64,000 bases of DNA from Pomphorhynchus laevis. Its lineage: Eukaryota; Acanthocephala; Palaeacanthocephala; Echinorhynchida; Pomphorhynchidae. The notes beneath the pieces were generated by a model, which did not search any database, had not been told where the DNA came from, and saw only the letters and a program-made list of their open reading frames with translations. The stretch lies in contig WNNJ02000366.1 in NCBI GenBank assembly GCA_012934845.2, forward strand, positions 87,146-151,145. Direction: 5' to 3'. The position numbers were made by a program, and so were the translations under genes. Positions 11,830 through 22,135 of this stretch are shown here, one piece after another (positions within the stretch are counted from its first letter, which is position 1; every line of letters begins with the position of its first letter).

Positions 11830-12420
11830 GGAAAAAATCCTCAAACCTGACACATTGATTCTGAACCCGGATAGCATCAATGCTGAGCATATACGGCGAC
11901 AGTGTCTTTGAGATTCCGCACATTCATTGACTGTCTCGATTCACCTTCTCAGCTGCAAATTTTCAATATTTTTATCAATCACGTTTCCACTTAAGTATTT
12001 GACTTATTCCGTGAAGCCACAACATACAATGACGCTATTGAACTTCTGAATGCAGCATTTGTGAAATCAAAATCCGATTTATTTTTGAGACATCAATTGC
12101 GGAATGTTCATCAATCAACCGATCATACAATTGATCAATACATCCGACTGTTAGAATAATTGGGTCGAGATTGCCCATTCGAGGCTGTCAGTGCATTGGA
12201 TCATCGTAATCTATTTTTGCGAGACACGTTCATTGCTGGAATTCATTCTGCTATAATACGACAACATTCAAGAGTTAGATTCTTTGAAAGAAAATGGCGA
12301 TTATTATTCATTACAACCAATCGACAAACCAATCTCTAAAATCAATCATTGTCCAACCAAAACAACGCCTACGACTAATGAACCTTTCTCGAACTTTAAC
12401 AATAACGATTTTATTGATTT
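11830..12420 (+). pseudogene. Gypsy gag remnant
   Basis: Broken frames resemble the gypsy gag capsid region: KPDTLILNPDSINAE near 11852, then RHQLRNVHQSTDHTIDQYI near 12091, then FLRDTFIAGI near 12215. These follow the order of the retrotransposon gag domain (RH-LL-R, then DA-I-GI, then IRQRL-E). Several stops are present and no zinc knuckle is left. Confidence 0.6.
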
Positions 12421-12645
12421 ACGACGATACTAACGATACAAACAAGACTGATAAAAACAGAAGATAATTCGAACAAAGAACGACATGAAGATGAACATGG
12501 AACGGGTAATAACAACAGTCAGGAAAATCTTGGCACAATAATCTTCAATCGTTTATACAGACCAGTATTCGAACCGCTGGCACACCGTCCTCAGAGGAAC
12601 CGTCGAAAGCCCGCCTACCTCGAAGATTTTTTGTGGTGGAGAGAA

Positions 12646-12743
12646 CGTCGTGATAAACAAAACCTTTTGTTTATCTTATTTAACTTTCTGTTATGATTTT
12701 GTAGATTAACTTGAATAAAGCCTTAATACTTTTCTTCGGTACA
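12646..12743 (+). repeat. 3' LTR of deleted gypsy element
   Basis: Matches 11708-11806. It keeps AATAAA near 12714, a possible polyadenylation signal. Confidence 0.7.
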
Positions 12744-12828
12744 CCCGGGTTCCCAAGTCTTCATTTTAATGTTATGATTTTGTTTGATTTAATTTCTAAC
12801 GCTTATCTAATGTATAAATTTCAGATTG

Positions 12829-12859
12829 AAAAGGGCTGCACGAGCAGCCGAAATATCTA
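12829..12859 (+). ncRNA. Degenerate hammerhead-like core
   Basis: The stem GGCTGC/GCAGCC (12836-12841, 12846-12851) is followed by GAAA (12852-12855) and TATC. The 5' core is TTGAAAA instead of CTGANGA. It is probably a decayed relative of the better motifs at 44531 and 45648. Confidence 0.35.
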
Positions 12860-13034
12860 AATAAAATTCAAGAGTTTTAATTCTCGGGGATGCTTTGCCA
12901 AGAAAAAAAACAATTTTTTGATCCGAATGCAATATTATTAGATATAAAATATTATTTAATAATTATTCATTATTTATTATATAATAATTTAAGTTGTATT
13001 TAGCGTTATTTTTAATTTATAAGTAATATAAAAT

Positions 13035-13200
13035 ATGTAGACTCATTTAGCTGATCTGATTTATCCACTGTGCTGGATAAATATGTAGCCATCGAGACTG
13101 AAACTTTAGCATGTATTTGCTCCCGACATCATGCTGTGCTGAGGGATATCCTGATGAGGTAGCAGTTTTCTCTGATGACCTCCGATATTAATTCTAATGC
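13035..13200 (+). repeat. Naiad-type terminal repeat with structured motif
   Basis: The part near 13037-13110 resembles the Naiad 5' region at 37660-37765 (minus). The part from 13108 (CATGTATTTG) through CCTGATGAGGTAGCAG to TCTGATGACCTCC resembles the Naiad 3' motif at 34490-34600 (minus). Confidence 0.5.
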
Positions 13201-13580
13201 ATGACATATTATCTATAAATCGTTTTATGAAAATACAAATTATTTTTTGTATAATTATTATAATTGCAAATCAATATTATAATATTTGTGATATTTATAA
13301 TTATTTATGTGGTTTATTTAATAAATATATTACATTTATTTTTGATTATTATTGAGTACAAAATAGGGCGAGTATTGGTAATATTCACGATAGAGCAAGT
13401 ATTACTAATCTTAAGGCCTTTCGCTCTTATTTTGAATAGATCAGAATAAAAAGTTAGTTGGAACTGTTTATTAATACTCAACCTACATGGGTTCTTTAGA
13501 ATTTGAAAAATTACAACAAACCTGTTTGTTAGCATAATATTGCAGTGATTTAATTAATATTTTGATCATTTGATCCATAT
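13201..13580. other. AT-rich stretch, no gene seen
   Basis: Only short, overlapping, low-complexity open frames on both strands. Confidence 0.5.
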
Positions 13581-13589
13581 TATTATTGA

Positions 13590-14510
13590 GTACAAGACCA
13601 AGCCGCAAATGACTGTCCAGTCTGTTCACTGTTGATATTAAACAATAAAAAATGAAGGGTAGATGCAATCAGCCGAATGAGTAGAGTTGAACCTTGATTG
13701 ATGGCTCGAGCTGTTATGAATCCGCTTCCTTCGCTTGAAGTTTGAAATGTGAATAGCTGGAGACACAAGCAATTTCCTAAGGTAGCGCATTCCAAATGTT
13801 GATTACACGATCGGAGTGTCTCATTATTCAAGGATTTTTACCAGGAGGAAATTTATAGAGGGTGAAGCGATGTCCACTACAATTTGTAGTTCTAAACTTT
13901 ATAACATTGTTGGGATATCCTTCAAATGAGTTGACAACTGTCCAAATTGCCAAGATATCAAGATACAGTAGTCTTTATCTTATTGAAGATAAACCTAACA
14001 AGGATAACCTGTCCTCATACGAATACGAATTACGAAAACAAATTCGAAACCCGCGACGAAGCACTGATTCAAGATCGGTAATTTATTTTTTAGTACATGG
14101 AAAAACAGCTTGAATGCAATACTCAAGATGTGGACGAAACAAAGAACAATAAAGGAGTTTGAAGACAGAAGGGTTCATTCGAGAGAAGCAATTTTTGATA
14201 CAATACAAAACTTAAACTGCCTTACTGCCAGCATAATCAGTATTCAAATTTGTTTTTAGTGTCTTGTGTATTATTACACCCAAATCCTTTTGTTCCGACA
14301 CAAAAGTAAGTATCTTTCCTTCAATGTGGTAATTATGATCGATCCCAACGCTATCTAATCTCATACATACGCATTTACTTATATTTAACTCCATCCGCGC
14401 TGCTTAACTCCATTCATAAATGCGGCCAAGGTCGTTCTGAAACAGTTTAGCATCCAGTTTACTGTATATAGTGCACCATAGTTTTACATCATCGACAAAG
14501 GCTTGTGAGG
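13590..14510 (-). pseudogene. CR1/L2-like LINE RT 3' part
   Basis: The minus strand reads AFVDDVKLW (motif C, near 14497), then NDLGRIYEWS, LNISKCVCMRLDS and KDLGVIIHKTLK (near 14300). After a frame change it reads LDILAIWTVVNSFEGYPNN (near 13960), RFTLYKFPPGKNP and VINIWNALP-stop-EIACVSS (near 13790). That order is the usual end of CR1/L2-type RT proteins. At least two stops and one frameshift. Confidence 0.75.
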
Positions 14511-14514
14511 CTAG

Positions 14515-14990
14515 GCCCATGCTACCACGTTAGCAAATTCTCGGAGATGCCTTTTAAATATATCACAACGCAGCCGAGACGACTGATGGTAGTAGTTCAT
14601 CCTACTGATGAGTGTTACTGGCTACCATCAGCTCGTCTTGGAGTGATAAGGAAGTCTGCTCTGCATGTAATCGAACTCCGGTTTTTGGCAACATCTACAA
14701 TTATAAAACTGAAGCTTATTTGCTCTCGGAGCACAGTTTAACACCATCTGATACAACATTATAAAAATGTATCTTCCAAAGGATCCTGTGAGAAAGCAAG
14801 CAACGACATTTAAGTAAAATTCTTGCCGAATAAAATTAGGATGTTCCGGAAAGCACATGGTTAGTTTAAAGAAGCTATGCCCATGTTACCACGTTAGCAA
14901 ATACTCGGAGATGCCTTCTTAAAATATCACAAGGCAGCCGAAACCATTGATGGGAGTTCACCCTACTGTTTAGTGCTGCCAACTCGTATA
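14515..14990 (+). repeat. Duplicated ~115-bp motif (14515-14640 and 14879-14990)
   Basis: Both copies share GCCCATG, TACCACGTTAGCAAAT, CTCGGAGATGCC and GCAGCCGA, and end near CCTACTG. Copy 2 reads GGCAGCCGAAACC. The sequence between them matches nothing recognised. Confidence 0.55.
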
Positions 14991-14999
14991 GTATGGATA

Positions 15000-15415
15000 T
15001 ATAGATGTCCCTACTTTCAAACAATTTTGATTTATCAAAATATTCAAGGCTTTAATAATTTAATATTTATATATACTTGAGGGTTTAATTTTAATTACTT
15101 AGGCGTTATGGTTATTAAAAGAAAGGATTTATTTTAACGTGGCAAATGCGTACCAGCTCACGCTTACATGACCACAAAAAAAACAAGACTGTGAATCAGG
15201 TGTCGAGAAGGTGTGAACGGAGGAGGTGTTATTATGGCATATATATGTATATCTTGTTCCGAATATAAGATTAATTAATTGTTCTAACGCTTCTTTAATA
15301 TCTACTAAATCTAGATTTGTATAAAGCGTACTAAAATCATACGTATTTATATTCTGAAAATTTATTCCTTTTGTGTGTTCTAAAAATTCTTTTGTACGAA
15401 TATTATATTTATTAT
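15000..15415 (-). mobile_element. Naiad RT fragment (split)
   Basis: Matches the Naiad RT of 34627-35580 in two pieces (15000-15130 and 15240-15410). An unrelated ~110-bp stretch separates them. Ends in an ATTATATT microsatellite. Confidence 0.75.
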
Positions 15416-15439
15416 ATTATATTATAATATTATATTATA

Positions 15440-16390
15440 TACAAGTCAGCTATAATTTGGCTGCTATAACCTGCTATTGGAACACCTTTTACTTGTCTAA
15501 ATGTAGATGTCCCTACCTTTAAATATTTTTGATTTTTTAAAATATTTAAGGATTATAATAATTCAATTTTATCCATGTACTTATGTATTTGACGGTTTAA
15601 TTTTTGTTAGATAGTCGTTATAGTTATTATAACATATATATGTATATCTTTTTCAGAATATAAGATTAATTAATTTTACTAACGCTGCTTTAATATCTAC
15701 TAAATCTAGATTTGTATAAAGAGTACTAAAATCGTATGTATTTATATTTTGAAAATTTATTCCTTTTGTCTGTTCTAAAAATTCTTTTGTAGAATTAATA
15801 CTGAAATAGTGTTTTATACCAGTATTAATTTCGATTACCTTGCAATATTTTTTAAAGTGTGCCTTTATTGCTTTAAGTATTTTATTCAAATGGACAGAAA
15901 GTGGTTTTAATGTACATTTAAACGCATTACATATGAACCTAGGTTTTATTGGATTTTGATGTAATTTTATATTCTAATATAATATAGGTATAGTTTTAAT
16001 ATGTGATTCAACCTTTATACCTTTCTTATCAATCAGTGAATAGTGATTTGTAATAATTGTTTCTAATCTAAAATCACTACGTTCATATGCTACGTTTACA
16101 TTTAAATCATTATAATTTACCTCTTTTAAGGTAATAATAAAGCTTTTTGCATATGAAGACAGAGTTATTAATTACTAGCTTTATCAATAGTTATTATATA
16201 GTTATGCTTTAATTTATTAAGTTCTAAATACATATCTTTATTAATTTGATCTTTCTTTTTACAATTGTTTGTTATTTTCATTTTATTTTTAATTTTATCT
16301 AATATAGAAGTTTCCCAAGTGTCTTATTCGTTGATGTATTTAAGCTTTCTATGATTTTCTTTATAATTTTATATATGTAATCATGTTACG
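15440..16390 (-). mobile_element. Naiad RT fragment, second tandem copy
   Basis: From the motif-B region (15440-15500) back to the N-terminal RT (near 16340), on the same strand as the previous fragment. 15653-15889 keeps an open frame that includes TYDFSTLYTNLDLVDIK (motif A). Stops and deletions elsewhere. Confidence 0.78.
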
Positions 16391-16399
16391 GATACTAAT

Positions 16400-16545
16400 C
16401 ACGATATTAATTGGGACAACGTGGAAAGTATTTGCTATGTAAGCGACTTATCACGGAAACTCATTAAAGAAGCTATCTGCATCGCTAACCAATATAATCC
16501 AATGCGTGGAAACAAGTCGAACTGGCATTACTTGCTATATCAATA
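16400..16545 (+). pseudogene. PLE C-terminal tail fragment
   Basis: Reads HDINWDNVESICYVSDL, then IKEAICIANQ and KSNWHYLL. This is the short tail after the GIY-YIG domain in canonical PLEs. Nothing else of this copy is present. Confidence 0.55.
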
Positions 16546-16586
16546 GTTGTTAATTTAATAAGTTCTAAATACATATCTTTATATGA

Positions 16587-16725
16587 CAGTCCTTTTCAGT
16601 TTTATAGACAACTTTTTTCAGTTTTATGGACGACTTTTTTCAGTTTTATAGACAACTTTTTTCAGTTTTATGGGCGACTTTTTTCAGTTTTATAGACAAC
16701 TTTTTTCAGTTTTATAGGCAACAGT
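16587..16725. repeat. Left terminal array of 22-bp subrepeats
   Basis: About six copies. The last bases alternate among GACAAC, GACGAC, GGCGAC and GGCAAC. Inverted relative to 17915-18116. Confidence 0.85.
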
Positions 16726-16784
16726 TTTAGATTTTTTAAAATAAAATATAATTAATTTAGATGTATAGCAAAGAATTTTATTAT

Positions 16785-17881
16785 TTAAATAAAATCGACT
16801 CGTGCGATTGCCTTTACAACCCAATCTCGCATATGGGTGAAATATCCTTCTAGTCTGAATTCTTCATCTCTGAATACTCCATGAATAGTTTCAATCAATT
16901 CATCTCTATTGGAGGATGAATTTATGCTTTTCACCTTTGATTTGAAACATGAGAAGAACTCCTCAATAGGGTTCAAGTGAGTGGAGTAGGGTGGTAGGAA
17001 CTTAAGAATGTAATTCCTCTGAGCCGAGCTTTCCTTTACCTCGGCAGTCCTATGGATAGAGGCGTTGTCCATGACTATAAATTTCCTTTCATGTGAGGCC
17101 AAGGTTGGTAGTTCCGTCTCTATAAATTCTTTCAGATCGGACGATTTGAAGCTTACTGTTTTCACCTTATAAGCACAAACACTTTGTTTTGTGATGGCAC
17201 ATAGAACTGAAATATTGGTCCCTTTTGAATTGGGCATGTTTATGTAGCACTTCGTATTCCTCCTGGGAGAGTAGCCAAAACTTTGGTAAATTCGGAGATT
17301 TATACCCGTTTCGTCCAAAAATATCAGGTTATCATCACTAATACTTGACATTTCAATGCCGTACTCTGCTCTTTTCTGCTTGTTTTCATTGCTGTTCCTA
17401 TTTATAGCTACTAATGTCAGCGTTTTCCTTGTGTAGTTCATTGCTTTTATTATTCTCGAGACAGTGTGAAGTGAATAGGAACCTCCTGGATTATAAGTTA
17501 GCAACTTCTCACTCAGAACCTTAAGAGAAGTGCTTGGATTCAAAGCTAGCTCTGATGCTAAGATATTCTTTTCAAACGAAAAAATCTCTTTTTGGTTGAC
17601 CTCTTATCTCCAGCAGAAACAAAGATGGCTGAATTTTGAAGTTTTCCCTCTAAATATTTCTCATAAAGTCTTCTAACTGTGGTTTTGGAGACGTTTAATA
17701 TAGAAGGCATCTCTTGTATGCTATGCTCAGCTTTTAACAGGCCCAAAAAACAATCAACTGTGTTTCCAGTGATTGAAACCCTCTTTTTACGAGCTTGGAC
17801 GTTCTCTTCCTGGTTAATGGTCAGGTTTTTCTCATTTACTGCACCTGGCTCATCACTACCTTCATCGAAAGATATATCCAT
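16785..17881 (-). pseudogene. Tc1/IS630-type (DDE_3) transposase with one frameshift
   Basis: Cut-and-paste transposase of the Tc1/mariner superfamily. The N-terminal frame (17881-17558) holds a helix-turn-helix (EHSIQEMPSILNVSKTTVRR). The C-terminal frame (17543-16785, 252 codons) carries the catalytic triad: Asp in FLDETGIN, Asp in IVMDNASIH and Glu in LNPIEEF, with 34 residues between the second Asp and Glu (DD34E). The frames are separated by loss of one base in a T-run (A6 at 17579-17584 on the plus strand), because adding one T restores the reading. Total length (about 365 codons) fits the family. Apart from that lesion the protein looks complete, so the insertion is fairly young. Confidence 0.85.
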
Positions 17882-17914
17882 TGAGGGTAAAAAATTTTGA
17901 AAAATAATCTAAAA

Positions 17915-18116
17915 AGTTGTCTATAAAACTGAAAAAAGTTGCCTATAAAACTGAAAAAAGTTGTCTATAAAACTGAAAAAAGTTGCCTATAAAACTGAAA
18001 AAGTTGCCTATAAAACTGAAAAAAGTTGTCAATAAAACTGAAAAAAGTTGCCTATAAAACTGAAAAAAGTTGTCTATAAAACTGAACAAAGTTGTCTATA
18101 AAACTGAAAATGACTG
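17915..18116. repeat. Right terminal array of 22-bp subrepeats
   Basis: About nine copies, with GTTGTC and GTTGCC variants. Confidence 0.85.
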
Positions 18117-18388
18117 TAATTTGATCTTCACTTTTATAATTGTTTGTTATTTTCATTTTCTTTTTAATTTAATCAAATATATGATCTTTCCAAAGGATCT
18201 TAGATTTATTTAAACTTTAGTTATTAATGAGCTTACTAAAGTAAGAATTTTAGTGATTATATAACGAATTGTAAATTTCATTTTCATACTATTTTAGTTT
18301 TTAGTTCGCTAGCTGTTGAAAAATAAATGAAAGATACGTCAGAAAACATCAGAAACGAAACGTTTCTAAAAATATTTTGTAAATATTG

Positions 18389-18394
18389 TTTATT
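18389..18394 (-). terminator. Polyadenylation signal of the GPCR gene
   Basis: AATAAA on the minus strand, 71 nt after the stop codon. Confidence 0.5.
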
Positions 18395-18464
18395 ACCAAA
18401 TCGTTATATATAACTATACATAAATGCGCAAAATACAATATACAGTTAAAACGTCACGAACATA

Positions 18465-19700
18465 TCACACCTGAAATTGAGTTTCATATATATCTTTCTG
18501 TATGTACATGTTTATACCTCTGCATTTACAGGTTAGTAGGTATTTGAATGTATATCGAAATTCTTTATGGTATATTGAATATATTATAGGATTTAGTGTT
18601 GAATTTAAGTAGCCAAGCCACAGGAAGAGTGGATCTAACCAATATGGCAGATTAGCCTTCTTACCTGTATACTTTAAATAAATAGGCTTAAATAGAGCAA
18701 GACTGAAGAATGGTATCCAACAAAGACAAAAGCAGCCAAGTATTATTCCAAGTGTACGAATAGCTTTCTGATTGGCACCAAGTGCGCTCTTACAATTTTG
18801 GTTCCGATCGCTTTTTAGAATATTCATACATGATAATCTTTTCAAATTGATGTATGATAAAATTGAGACCTTGGAGTATTTTCTCAGCTGTTTGTCATTG
18901 TATCCAGGTGATGATGACGACGGTAACAGTGTGTTTTTATTTTCAACATTGTTCTGCCCAGTTGCATTGGATTTAGTTCCAGTTTCGCTAAATGGCATTC
19001 GCTTAATATTCTGATTTTTATTAATAGTAGATGAATCGGCAAATGTTAAATTACCGAATCTAAGCAAGACACTGCTGGCTATTCGATAAATGTGAGCGTA
19101 AGTCGTGAGCACCAGAGCCAGCGGTATATAGAATGTTAATAACGTTGCCAAAATCTGGTATGATAGTGATTGATTAACTATACATACTGGCAGGTTACTA
19201 GAAGCCATTTCCCAGCCAATGGCCGGAGCAAATGACACAAAAGCGCTTATACACCACGATACAGTACAGCCACATAACATAATTCTGAAGTTCATTATTC
19301 TTTCGTATGCGAATGGATTTTTTATAATTAAGTACCTGTCCATGCTAATTAGAAGAAAATTGAAAATGGACGACGAACAAAGAAACACATCCATTGTTGT
19401 CCAGAAGTCACATAAAAAGGATCCTAATTGCCAGTATTCTCCGAGTAGATGATTTAGTGCTGCTATCGGCATGACAATTACTGCAACCATAATATCACAA
19501 ATAGCCATATTGACTATCAGTATGTTGTTCGGTGTTCGTAACCGCTTTACAAGCAACGCTGACAAAATGAATAGCATGTTACCAGTAATTGTTAATATTA
19601 TTATAATCACATAAATGACTGTCACTGGTATTAGCTGAATTACACTTGAATTTTGTTGGGACGATACGTTAATCGGTTGATACTGGTTAGTCTTAAACAT
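18465..19700 (-). CDS. Class A G-protein-coupled receptor, biogenic-amine type (serotonin/octopamine-like)
   Basis: Seven-helix plasma-membrane receptor of 411 residues in a single exon, with ATG at 19698-19700. Landmarks in order: TM1 with GN (TGNML), TM2 NMAICDIMVAVIVMP, Cys before TM3 (SFLCDF), and TM3 Asp at the amine-binding position (TMDVFLCSSSI) followed by the DRY box. Next come TM4 Trp, TM5 FYIPLALV, a ~105-residue loop 3, TM6 CFCLCWIPFF and TM7 NSTLNPIIYS. The TM3 Asp with the CSSSI segment points to an amine receptor. The TM5 Ser pair common in catecholamine receptors is replaced (ATLLT before FYIPL), so the ligand is open. There are Asn-X-Ser/Thr sites near the N-terminus and three Cys at the C-terminus that might be palmitoylated. 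It appears intact, and its 3' flank runs into a Naiad fragment about 165 bp after the stop. Confidence 0.92.
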   Translation of the reverse strand: MFKTNQYQPINVSSQQNSSVIQLIPVTVIYVIIIILTITGNMLFILSALLVKRLRTPNNILIVNMAICDIMVAVIVMPIAALNHLLGEYWQLGSFLCDFWTTMDVFLCSSSIFNFLLISMDRYLIIKNPFAYERIMNFRIMLCGCTVSWCISAFVSFAPAIGWEMASSNLPVCIVNQSLSYQILATLLTFYIPLALVLTTYAHIYRIASSVLLRFGNLTFADSSTINKNQNIKRMPFSETGTKSNATGQNNVENKNTLLPSSSSPGYNDKQLRKYSKVSILSYINLKRLSCMNILKSDRNQNCKSALGANQKAIRTLGIILGCFCLCWIPFFSLALFKPIYLKYTGKKANLPYWLDPLFLWLGYLNSTLNPIIYSIYHKEFRYTFKYLLTCKCRGINMYIQKDIYETQFQV

Positions 19701-20040
19701 TGTGAAAATATTGTCATTGATAGTTTACTAAAGCATCAATAGGGAAAACGATTTCAAAATTTAGACAAACTAGAAAAAAGTAATATTATACATTATTAAA
19801 AGTAACATTTCATCTTTATGTATAAATAACTAATAGACTGTTAAATCTGTGAATTCACTATTCGATTGACAACATTTCTTTAATTCAAAAAAATCTTTAT
19901 TTATTTTATATAATTAAAAATAATAAATAAACAATTTATTTATTAAACAGTCTATTTATTAATAAACAATTTATTTATTAAAAAAGTTAAATTAATATTA
20001 TGAAAGTTATAAAATTAATTTATTAATTATCAAATTAATC
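19701..20040. other. AT-rich 5' flank of the GPCR gene
   Basis: No clear core promoter was recognised. Short direct repeats of an AATAAACAATTTATTTATT type lie near 19925-19980. Confidence 0.4.
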
Positions 20041-20044
20041 TTCT

Positions 20045-20395
20045 TCTTTTACTTTAGCGTTTTTCCAGTGTAGGAACAGGGTCCGATGCTTTTGAACATT
20101 GTCTCCATATGGTTCTATCGAGGGAGCTTTTGGCTACCAGAATGACACTCGTCAGGTCATGACGTATAACGTCTACCAATCGCAGCTTTGGTCTTTTTAT
20201 TGAACATTTTCCTTCCACTGTCACAACAATGGGCTTAATTGATGGTTGGTATTCGTTTGCACTTCGCCAAGTTTCTCTAATATTTACACCATGCCAAATT
20301 GGTTCCTAATTTCTGCGTTCCGAACACCATCTTTTAAAGCTGTTCTTGAATCAAAGCATTTTCGTCTCCATTGCGGCCACAATTATCACATTAAT
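20045..20395 (-). pseudogene. RTE-like LINE, 3' end of RT ORF
   Basis: The minus strand reads CSIKRPKLRLVDVIRHDLTSV, then DRTIWRQCSKASDP and PTLEKR. The order (basic GRPKLRW-DV-RDL, then A-DR--WR, then ADPA) is the familiar RTE-type C-terminus. The upstream part (RNAEIRNQFGMV near 20290) has stops. Confidence 0.65.
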
Positions 20396-21040
20396 ATTAA
20401 ACCAATTTAATATTATTTATAATTATTGAAATTTTTAATGTTAAATAATTCAATTAAATAAATTTATATTTACTTTTAAAACAGTTATCTTAAAAACAAC
20501 ACAGAAATCAGAAAAATCCACAACGATGAGTTTATCGTAAACATAATTGCTCATTAATTGATCATTACTTGTTTACTTGTTTAAACAAGTTCAAAAAATA
20601 TATGATATAAATGATATAAACTGTTTTCAGAATACAAATCCGATAAAGGAAATAAATTTTACCTAAAGGGAAAAATCAGCAATTCATTTTGTTTTTTTTT
20701 AATGTTGTTATTTCTTTCGATTAACAAAATCAATTTAAATTGGTTTTTATTCTACTAATTCAGAATATATATTTTGACTATAGTAGATGTTCAACATCTA
20801 CTAAGTCAAAGTTTAATAATTTAATAATAAATAATAATAAATAAATATTGTTAAAGCATTTAACAATATTTATAAAATGTTGTTACATTTATAAAATTAA
20901 ATTTTAAATTAAAATATTTAAAATATAGTATATTTTAAATTAAAATTTAAAATAAAAATCAATTTTTAAGAATTGACTAATGAATAGCAAACGTTATATC
21001 AGAATAAGGATTATATATCATCAAGATGTACTGCTATGCT
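20396..21040. other. AT-rich stretch, no gene seen
   Basis: Contains a 16-bp perfect palindrome at 20575-20590 and AATAAT-rich simple sequence. No coding or transposon homology noticed. Confidence 0.5.
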
Positions 21041-21044
21041 ATCA

Positions 21045-21120
21045 GATTTCGGCACCTATTCTTCGACCCAACATATCAGCGGGGTCAAATACGCACTAAT
21101 GACGTTTTTCCTATGATAAA
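21045..21120 (-). ncRNA. Naiad 3' structured motif, copy 1
   Basis: The minus strand carries GTATTTGACCCCGCTG, later GGTGCCGAAATCTGATAG and CATAGCAG. It aligns with 34500-34600. The stem strand reads CTGATATG against CATAGCAG, so pairing is weaker here. Confidence 0.5.
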
Positions 21121-22135
21121 ATTTGTACCTTATTCTATGTATGTTTTATATGTTTCACTATATTTTGTTTGATTTAAATCTTATAGTAACCTAATTTAAA
21201 ATAGGCATCTATTAAATTATTTAAATGATTTTGAAGAAAGCCAATATCATTACATATTGTTGCAATTCTTAAAATTTCATTATTTAATGTATTATATTTT
21301 ATATTATATGGTATGCATAAATGCTCATGCAAAAATATGTTTCTTGTAAATTTAAATATGTCATATTTACGATATAAATTAATAGTAGTTTTAATTAATG
21401 TTAATTTAATGTTCATATCTAGATATACACCTTCTTTATCATTAATATTGGTTTTGTTAAGAATAAGGCTTTCTGGATAAATGTGCTCACTAATTGAATA
21501 AAAATTATTAGAATTAAATACACATATATCATCAATGTATCGAAACATATATTTCATATATTTATATTGTTTAGATTTAGTTTTTACACAGTTATGAACA
21601 AATTCATATTCTATAAAGCTTAAAAACAAGTCAGCTATAATTGGGCTACTATTATCTTTCATTATAACACCTTTAATTTGTCTAAATATAGATGTATCTA
21701 CTTTTAAATAATTTTGATTGTATTATTTTATATAATATATATTAAATATATATTGTATTACCACTTAGCCTATCATAGTCGTTAATTAATCTTTGATTTA
21801 TTGAACAAATGATATTTTTAGAAAAACTTCTTATATTTACATTAAGATCTTTTAGCTTATTATATCTTTAAAGTTGTTTTTATATTTCTAATTGTTCATT
21901 TATATACATATCTTTTTTAATATTTTTAAGTATATTTTTCTTATTCTTTTTATCACCATGACTTCTTGGCTTGCGTTTAACCGGATTATTATAATATAGT
22001 TGTTGATTATTTACTATACTACTTCCGCCAATTCCTTGTACCACGTCATTCAATCCTAAGTGGTACATTGAATTAAGCGTTTTAATCCAAAAATCGTCTT
22101 TTTGTTTTAATATTGACTTTTTTGATTTAATATTG
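21120..22135 (-). mobile_element. Naiad copy with internal deletion: endonuclease end joined to RT end
   Basis: The 5' part (22135-21775) is the end of the GIY-YIG module (LGLNDVVQGIG, PVKRKPRSHGDK). The 3' part (21662-21174) is the RT from motif B remnant (SSPIIADLF) through motif C (FRYIDDICVF) to the C-terminus. The linker and fingers are deleted. The order endonuclease-then-RT agrees with the full copy at 34270-37939. Confidence 0.82.

Larger units (their letters stand above)
11708..12743 (+). mobile_element. Internally deleted Ty3/gypsy element with two short LTRs
   Basis: Two near-identical 98-99 bp direct repeats (11708-11806 and 12646-12743) enclose gag-like sequence and then the tail of pol (RPQRNRRKPAYLEDFL near 12589-12636), a common gypsy pol ending. 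A purine-rich tract (GGTGGAGAGAA) lies directly before the right LTR. The flanks are CCTGG and CCCGG, possibly a 5-bp target duplication with one change. Protease, RT, RNase H and integrase core are missing, so this is a non-autonomous deletion derivative. Confidence 0.7.
16584..18118 (-). mobile_element. Tc1/IS630-type DNA transposon with iterated 22-bp terminal repeats
   Basis: The outer ends read CAGTC at 16587 and GACTG ending at 18116, followed by TA. The termini are inverted arrays of a 22-bp unit containing CAGTTTTATAGACAAC, about six units on the left and nine on the right. The empty site is visible in the related Naiad sequences at 16225-16275 and 35985-36015, and it supports a TA target. 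One transposase is encoded on the minus strand. Confidence 0.85.
16541..18300 (-). mobile_element. Naiad N-terminal RT fragment split by a DNA transposon
   Basis: 16541-16583 and 18119-18290 together match Naiad sequence at 35930-36150. The join falls exactly at the transposon ends, so the transposon inserted after this Naiad copy. Confidence 0.75.

Noticed and set aside
13264-13449. Hydrophobic 61-codon ORF
   Set aside because: Ile/Tyr-rich by AT bias only, and overlapping frames on the other strand look the same.
18772-19452. Plus-strand ORFs inside the GPCR gene
   Set aside because: Shadows of the receptor reading frame on the opposite strand.
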